64,000 bases of DNA from NCBI RefSeq assembly GCF_013359755.1, contig NZ_JABMCJ010000083.1, forward strand, positions 1 through 64,000, written 5' to 3'. The stretch comes from Tardiphaga robiniae (GTDB lineage: Bacteria > Pseudomonadota > Alphaproteobacteria > Rhizobiales > Xanthobacteraceae). The position numbers and the translations under genes were made by a program. Within the stretch, counting starts at the first letter, position 1. Every line of letters begins with the position of its first letter. The notes beneath the pieces were generated by a model. The model saw only the letters and a list, made by a program, of their open reading frames with translations, was not told the origin of the DNA and searched no databases. Shown here one piece after another: positions 59,421-64,000 of this stretch.

Positions 59421-61865
59421 CTAGAACTTCCCACTGAGAACAAGTGTTCCCGACCGCCCCGGCGCCACCAGCACGAACGGTGCAGCACTGTTGTAGAAGC
59501 CGTCATAGTAGAGCTTGTTGGTGAGGTTGTTGACGAACAGCTTGAGGGTGATGTTCTTGTCGATCTTCTTCTCGACGAACATGTCGAAGCGCCAGAATTC
59601 CGGCAGGACCGTCGTGGTGGTCGTGTACAGAATGCCACCGGTGCGCTGCGACTGATAGGTCGCCTGCCCGCCCAGCTCCCAGCCATAGTCGAACTTGTAC
59701 TTGGTCATCAGGTTGAACGACTGATGCGCGATATTGGCGAGATCGCGCCCGATGAAAGCAGGCGTTGCCGAATTCAGCACCTTGGATTCCATCAGAACCA
59801 GACCGCCGAACACGCTCCAGCGATCGGTAATCTTGCCGGCGACGCCGAGATCGATGCCGCGGATCCGGTAAGACGCACCAGCGACGACCTGCGTGACGCC
59901 ACCGACGGCGAGCTGCTCACGCGCGTTGCTCTTGGTGGTCTCGAACAGGGCACCGGTCAGCAACAGATGGCGATCGAACAGTTCCCACTTGGTACCGACT
60001 TCCGCCGACTTGTTCTTTTCCGGCGCGAACACCTGATTGTAGGCGCCCGTGAGGTTGAAGCCGCCATAGCGTGCGTCGGTGCCGTCCAGTTCCGCACCGA
60101 CCGGGTTGGTCGACGTGGCGTAGGCCGCATAGACGCTGCCATAGGGTAGCGGCTTCAACGTCAGGCCGACATTCCAGTTTACATTTCCGCTATCTGCCTT
60201 TTGCGGGAACGTGGTGGTGGTCGCAAACGGCTTGCCTGCGCTGACGCTGTAGTCGTCATAACGGATGCCGGTGTTCAGATAGACGAGGTCGTTGTAGTTC
60301 GCCGTGTTGATGGCGTAGCCCGCATTGGTATCGACCTTGATGACCGTTGGATTGTTGGCACGCGTGGGCTGCGCGAAAGCCGAATAGGTCAGATACGGAT
60401 TATTGATCGGAACGATCACCGAGCCGATGCTGGTGCTGCCACCCGGCAGTGACTCCGTCGTCAGGCCCGTAAAAGTGTCGATATCGACCTTCTCGCGCGA
60501 GATCTCCGCACCGACGATGGTCGTGTGCCTGATCGGACCGGTGTCGAACTTGAACTTCAAGTCTGACTGGTTAGCGATCGTGTCCGTGGTCTGGTAGCGG
60601 CTGACGGCGTTGAGCTGCACCAAACCGTAACCGGCAGGATCGGGAGAATAGCCGGGAATGCCGGCGCGGGGCGCTTCCGGCAAAGTGCCGACATAGGCCA
60701 GGGTCGAGCGTTCCAACCGCATCTTGTTGCTGAAGGTAACATCCGGGGTCAGCGCGACTTCGGTGTTCAGCGAACCGATATCCTGACGTGCATGCTGGAA
60801 GTCGCGATTGGCGAAGCCATAGTAGTTGTTGCGGTTGGCGATGCCGGTTTCCGTTGATGGCTTGTTGGCCGCGCGGTCCCATGGAATACCGAAATCCGGG
60901 ATCGAATTGAGATCGGTGTGGATGTAGTTGGCCGTGACCTTCACGGCATCGACCGGCGTCCACTTGATGGCCGCGAAGCCTCCCCAGCGATCGTCAGTCG
61001 TGGTGTTGCGGCCAGCAACATTGGCGTCCTGGAACAGGCCGCCGGCGCGCACCGACACCGTCGGGCTCAGCACCTGATTGGCGTCGATGGTCACGCGCTT
61101 GGTGGCATCGGTGCCGAAGGCGGTATCGATATTGGTGAAATTCTTGTCGCCCGCCTGTTTGGTGACAATGTTGATCGCACCGCCGGCAGTGCCGCGTCCG
61201 GCGAAGGACGATGCCGGACCGCGCAGAATCTCGACCTGTTCGGTGAAGAAGTTTTCACGAATGCTGACGGCCGGGTCGCGGATACCGTCGACGAACACGT
61301 CATTGCGAGCATCGAAGCCGCGAATGAAGAAGCGATCGCCGAAAGCATTGCCGCCCTCACCGGTGCCGAGCGTCACGCCGGCCGTCGAACGGACGGCATC
61401 GCGCAGCGATGTCGCGTTCTTGTCCTCAAGAACTTCCCTGGTGAGCACCGTGACGGTGCGCGGCGTATCCAGCAGCTTCTCGGTGAATTTTCCGCCCGCA
61501 AGCCGATCACCTTTATAGGGCGCGGACGGATCAGCATAAGGATCAGCGGCTAGTCCGCCGGCATTCGGAAACGGCACCGGCGCGACCGGCACCGGTTGAG
61601 CCCGGCGGGCGGCGCGGCGGAGCGCGGTGCGCGCGCGAATCTGGTCCGGACTTGGCTTCGACGCCGCCGGCCGGGGCCGGGCAACCGGGGCATCCACTGT
61701 GACCGGCGGAAGGGTGGATTGCTGCGCTTCGGCACCGCTGAACGACGCAACCGCGATAAGACCCGCAACCGCCGTTACTTTTCGGCCAGAATGGGGATCG
61801 GCGCCCTCGCCGACACGAACCTCAGAAACAGCACGCAAAGATCGCGGCATTTTCGCCGTACCCAT
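59421..61865 (-). CDS. TonB-dependent siderophore receptor (Fiu/catecholate-like)
   Basis: This 814-residue outer-membrane receptor has an unusually long polar N-terminus before its hydrophobic signal segment (about 30-47, ending AEA). A TonB-box-like TLPPVTVDAP (52-61) is followed by a Pro/Arg-rich linker, the plug domain (about 135-250, with DTPRTVTVLTREVLEDK, RGFDARNDVFVDGIRD and GTAGGAINIVTKQ) and a beta barrel ending in GRSGTLVLSGKF with terminal Phe. The layout matches Fiu-type receptors for monomeric catecholate siderophores. It heads the operon with piuC, exbB, exbD and tonB. GGGGGAA lies upstream of the ATG. Confidence 0.92.
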   Translation of the reverse strand: MGTAKMPRSLRAVSEVRVGEGADPHSGRKVTAVAGLIAVASFSGAEAQQSTLPPVTVDAPVARPRPAASKPSPDQIRARTALRRAARRAQPVPVAPVPFPNAGGLAADPYADPSAPYKGDRLAGGKFTEKLLDTPRTVTVLTREVLEDKNATSLRDAVRSTAGVTLGTGEGGNAFGDRFFIRGFDARNDVFVDGIRDPAVSIRENFFTEQVEILRGPASSFAGRGTAGGAINIVTKQAGDKNFTNIDTAFGTDATKRVTIDANQVLSPTVSVRAGGLFQDANVAGRNTTTDDRWGGFAAIKWTPVDAVKVTANYIHTDLNSIPDFGIPWDRAANKPSTETGIANRNNYYGFANRDFQHARQDIGSLNTEVALTPDVTFSNKMRLERSTLAYVGTLPEAPRAGIPGYSPDPAGYGLVQLNAVSRYQTTDTIANQSDLKFKFDTGPIRHTTIVGAEISREKVDIDTFTGLTTESLPGGSTSIGSVIVPINNPYLTYSAFAQPTRANNPTVIKVDTNAGYAINTANYNDLVYLNTGIRYDDYSVSAGKPFATTTTFPQKADSGNVNWNVGLTLKPLPYGSVYAAYATSTNPVGAELDGTDARYGGFNLTGAYNQVFAPEKNKSAEVGTKWELFDRHLLLTGALFETTKSNAREQLAVGGVTQVVAGASYRIRGIDLGVAGKITDRWSVFGGLVLMESKVLNSATPAFIGRDLANIAHQSFNLMTKYKFDYGWELGGQATYQSQRTGGILYTTTTTVLPEFWRFDMFVEKKIDKNITLKLFVNNLTNKLYYDGFYNSAAPFVLVAPGRSGTLVLSGKF

Positions 61866-61982
61866 CGAATTCCCCCAAAACTGCGACGCCAGGACGCATC
61901 AAGTGCGATAATTTGTCCCATGGACGTAGTCGGCAGGAGAACGGGTGGTCAACGCAATTGGGCGAGATTGCAGGGTTCTTAT

Positions 61983-61999
61983 GTTTGAATATGTCTAGA
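61983..61999 (-). promoter_or_regulatory. Degenerate ICE-like site upstream of the receptor operon
   Basis: On the minus strand, TCTAGAC-ATA-TTCAAAC matches the ICE pattern TTTAGAA-N3-TTCTAAA at 10 of 14 positions. It lies 117 bp before the receptor start, within the AT-richest part of the gap, where the operon promoter is expected. Confidence 0.28.
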
Positions 62000-62041
62000 T
62001 TGGCCGCGGCAGCTACCGGGAGGTAATATGAGACGGCCGCC

Positions 62042-62281
62042 CTATTCGCTGCTCGGCGGCTTCATCAGCGAGAACATCTCGTCGACGGTCTGCAGCGCCG
62101 ACTGCCTTACCCGATCCGTATTCTCCATGCCGGCGATGTTGATGCCACGCACGACGGCTTTGATCTCGTCCCGATAGTCGGTCAGGAAGCGCAGCGGATC
62201 CGGCGAGTCATTGGCGACCCGCGCGATCAATCCGGTAATCAAAATCTGACAGGCGATCATCCGCCCATTCAACTCGTCCAT
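62042..62281 (-). CDS. Small hypothetical helical protein
   Basis: This 79-residue protein is not in a family that I recognise. It is predicted to be almost all helix (MDELNGRMIACQILITGLIARVAND, given in part, then FLTDYRDEIKAVVRGI and RVRQSALQTVDEMFSLM) with one Cys. A GGAG site lies six bases before the ATG, which supports translation. It sits between the iron operon and the RND efflux operon and could belong to either or neither. Confidence 0.6.
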   Translation of the reverse strand: MDELNGRMIACQILITGLIARVANDSPDPLRFLTDYRDEIKAVVRGINIAGMENTDRVRQSALQTVDEMFSLMKPPSSE

Positions 62282-62619
62282 GTGCCGCTCCGGCTCGATT
62301 ACATTTGCAAGCCGCGATGTCGGCTTCGACGAGGCTATGGCGGATACGACGCGCAGTTACAACACCAGGCGCTTCTCACTGCGCCGATGGATTGTCCAAG
62401 ACGCCGCATAAAACGAGGCGCAGTGTCCTGTTGGAACGATGCGAGAAATCACGCGTAAATCATAGTGAACATGAAGATTTGGCAATGAAGCACGCGTTCA
62501 AGCGGTCGTGTGTTTACAGCATTTGAGTCGCCACCTAGCTGATCAGGAGCCGCCCAAGCGGGCGCGCATTGGACGCGCTTGTCTGCGTCAATGGCTGCCA
62601 AGAGATTGATGAGATCACC
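62282..62619. other. Intergenic region upstream of the RND efflux operon
   Basis: I see no supported gene in this 338-base stretch between the small helical protein and the adaptor gene. It is moderately AT-rich around 62450-62530 and should contain the efflux promoter, but no clear -35/-10 pair or operator palindrome stands out. No regulator gene adjoins it. Confidence 0.4.
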
Positions 62620-63786
62620 ATGACAACGCTTACCCGTTTTCGATGGACTGGGCTGATTGTTCTGGCGCTGCTTGCGGCCGGCGGAACTATCGCATGGCAG
62701 CATTACGGAGCTACCGGAGCACAGCAGGCGAATGCCGACAAACCGCGCGGCCCTGCCCCTGTCCCGGTGAAAATCGCATCTGTCGAAAAAGCTGATTTCC
62801 CCGTTTATCTCGGCGGTTTAGGCACCGTGCAGGGTTTTAATACTGTCGTCGTGCGGACCCGTGTCGATGGTCAGATCGACACAATCGCTTTCACCGAAGG
62901 ACAGATCGTCAAGGAGGGTGACCTGCTCGCGCAGATCGATCCGCGCCCGTTCCAGGCAGCGCTCGATCAGGCCAAGGCCAAGAAGGCGCAGGACGAAGCC
63001 AATCTCGCCAATGCCAATCTGGATTTGCAGCGCTTCACCAAACTCGGCGAATTCGCGACACGGCAACAAACAGACACACAACGCTCCACCGTGCAGCAGC
63101 TGACCGCGCAGATCGCTGCCGATGATGCCGCGATCTCGAATGCGCAGACGCAGCTCGCTTACACCACGATCAAGGCACCGATCTCCGGCCGCGTCGGCTT
63201 TCGTCAGGTCGACCAAGGCAACATCGTCAATGCTGCGACCCAGACCGGCATCGTCACCATTGCGCAGATCGAGCCGATCGCCGTGATCTTCACCGCGCCT
63301 GAACAGAACCTCATCGACATCAGCCAGTCGCTAGCGGAGCATCCGCTCAAGGTGATCGCGCTGACCACCGACGGAAAGCGGACGCTCTCGGAAGGCACGC
63401 TCGCGGTCATCAATAATCAGGTGGATACGACCAGCGGCACGATCCGGCTCAAGGCGGTATTCGACAACAAGGACCACGTGCTGTGGCCCGGCCTTTCCGT
63501 CTCGACACGGTTGCTGGTGACCACGTTGAAGGATGCGACCGTCATTCCCGACGATGCCGTTCAGCATGGGGCCGACGGGCTCTATGCCTTTGCGGTCGGC
63601 ACCGACAACAAGGCCGAGCTGAAGAAAATCAAGGTCGGCCGTTCCATCGATGGCCGCACGGTGGTCGAGGACGGGTTGAGCGCCGGCGAGCGCGTCATCG
63701 TCGCCGGGCAATATAAAGTGCAGCCGGGCGCGCTGGTGGCGACGTCAGTCGCAACATCCGCAGCCACTCCGGCGAAGGGCGAATAG
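62620..63786 (+). CDS. RND efflux periplasmic adaptor subunit (MdtA-like)
   Basis: This 388-residue membrane fusion protein has an N-terminal membrane anchor (about 9-26) without a lipobox, a lipoyl-like domain in two halves (about 65-95 and 170-200, [20 protein letters not shown] and [16 protein letters not shown]), a helical hairpin (105-165), a beta barrel and a C-terminal membrane-proximal domain. It would link the inner-membrane pump to an outer-membrane channel. MdtABC-type systems export bile salts, novobiocin and other drugs. The start at 62620 is the family-like ATG. The pump gene follows two bases after the stop. Confidence 0.92.
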   Translation: MTTLTRFRWTGLIVLALLAAGGTIAWQHYGATGAQQANADKPRGPAPVPVKIASVEKADFPVYLGGLGTVQGFNTVVVRTRVDGQIDTIAFTEGQIVKEGDLLAQIDPRPFQAALDQAKAKKAQDEANLANANLDLQRFTKLGEFATRQQTDTQRSTVQQLTAQIAADDAAISNAQTQLAYTTIKAPISGRVGFRQVDQGNIVNAATQTGIVTIAQIEPIAVIFTAPEQNLIDISQSLAEHPLKVIALTTDGKRTLSEGTLAVINNQVDTTSGTIRLKAVFDNKDHVLWPGLSVSTRLLVTTLKDATVIPDDAVQHGADGLYAFAVGTDNKAELKKIKVGRSIDGRTVVEDGLSAGERVIVAGQYKVQPGALVATSVATSAATPAKGE

Positions 63787-63788
63787 CC

Positions 63789-64000
63789 ATGAACGGAGGA
63801 ATTTCAGCACCGTTCATTCGCTATCCGATCGCAACATCATTGCTGATGGCCGGCATCCTGTTCGTCGGCCTGGTCTCCTATCCCCAGCTTCCCGTCGCGC
63901 CTTTGCCGCAGGTCGACTTCCCGACCATCCAGGTCGCCGCCACCCTGCCCGGCGCCAGCCCCGAGACGATGGCGTCCTCGGTGGCGCAACCGCTGGAGCG
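63789..64000 (+). CDS. RND efflux inner-membrane pump, MdtB-like (truncated by window end)
   Basis: Only the first 70 codons are in the window. The start [20 protein letters not shown] is followed by [23 protein letters not shown] and [18 protein letters not shown]. This is the typical N-terminus of heteromeric MdtB/MdtC-type RND pumps: membrane helix 1, then the first porter subdomain. It is in one operon with the adaptor gene, two bases apart. The truncation is due to the window edge only. Confidence 0.92.
   Translation, partial: MNGGISAPFIRYPIATSLLMAGILFVGLVSYPQLPVAPLPQVDFPTIQVAATLPGASPETMASSVAQPLE

Overview
This is a GC-rich alphaproteobacterial chromosome segment. It most likely comes from the Nitrobacteraceae (Bradyrhizobium, Rhodopseudomonas, Tardiphaga or Afipia type). 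Reasons: family-restricted small proteins (DUF1489, DUF599 and DUF3253 types, a DUF1311-like secreted protein), several REP-like palindromic intergenic repeats of the kind common in that family, an Irr-type iron control element, and the mix of CoA-ester catabolism with ABC-fed acid-sugar catabolism. The genus call is inference. I see no prophage, integrase, CRISPR array, IS transposase or rRNA. The one tRNA is tRNA-Leu(GAG). The window looks like stable core chromosome with metabolic operons.

Layout. 1-550: a minus-strand promoter facing out of the window over a structured, apparently non-coding stretch, then a nested inverted repeat. 551-9850: mostly hypothetical and envelope genes (DUF1489, GST, DUF599, TolA-like protein, DUF3253, YdcF, aldo/keto reductase, XRE regulator, secreted proteins). 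9854-13702: CoA-transferase, MgtE and the first polysaccharide deacetylase. 13820-17627: a second, paralogous deacetylase, then an Old Yellow Enzyme and an NTF2-like protein divergent from a TetR regulator with two operators on overlapping promoters. 17653-22626: membrane proteins, an MFS exporter, a PAP2 phosphatase, tRNA-Leu, an orphan FliN-like protein and LipB. 22642-25820: an operon of a biotin-carrying carboxylase subunit, an oxaloacetate-decarboxylase-like enzyme and acylphosphatase. 25977-36012: phosphatase, 1-Cys peroxiredoxin, photolyase with a histone-H1-like gene behind it, EamA exporter, glutathione-dependent formaldehyde dehydrogenase, and a BASS transporter divergent from LysR.

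Two metabolic blocks dominate the right half. On the minus strand, 45030 down to 36111 encodes a CoA-ester degradation cluster: AMP-forming ligase, two thiolases, class III CoA-transferase, acyl-CoA dehydrogenase, a DUF35 Zn-ribbon/OB protein and an NDP-forming acyl-CoA synthetase. One thiolase lacks both catalytic cysteines and overlaps the DUF35 gene, the arrangement known from steroid side-chain retro-aldolases. From 45080 to 56454 lies a sugar-acid locus: UgpC ATPase, Tat-exported binding protein, RidA, two permeases, DenD-like dehydrogenase, KDG kinase and KDPG aldolase on the minus strand, divergent from an IlvD/Edd dehydratase and two SDR dehydrogenases. Together these could import a sugar or sugar acid, oxidise and dehydrate it to a 2-keto-3-deoxy acid, phosphorylate it and cleave it to pyruvate plus a triose. 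The substrate cannot be read from sequence.

At the right, a tight iron-uptake operon (TonB-dependent siderophore receptor, PiuC hydroxylase, ExbB, ExbD, TonB) carries a nearly perfect Irr/ICE palindrome over the first codons of exbB. The window ends in an RND efflux operon (MdtA-like adaptor and the start of the inner-membrane pump). The most promising points for follow-up are the cysteine-less thiolase module, the regulator-less divergent sugar locus with its repeated operator-like sites, the internal ICE motif, the TetR double operator, and the left-edge promoter over a structured region.
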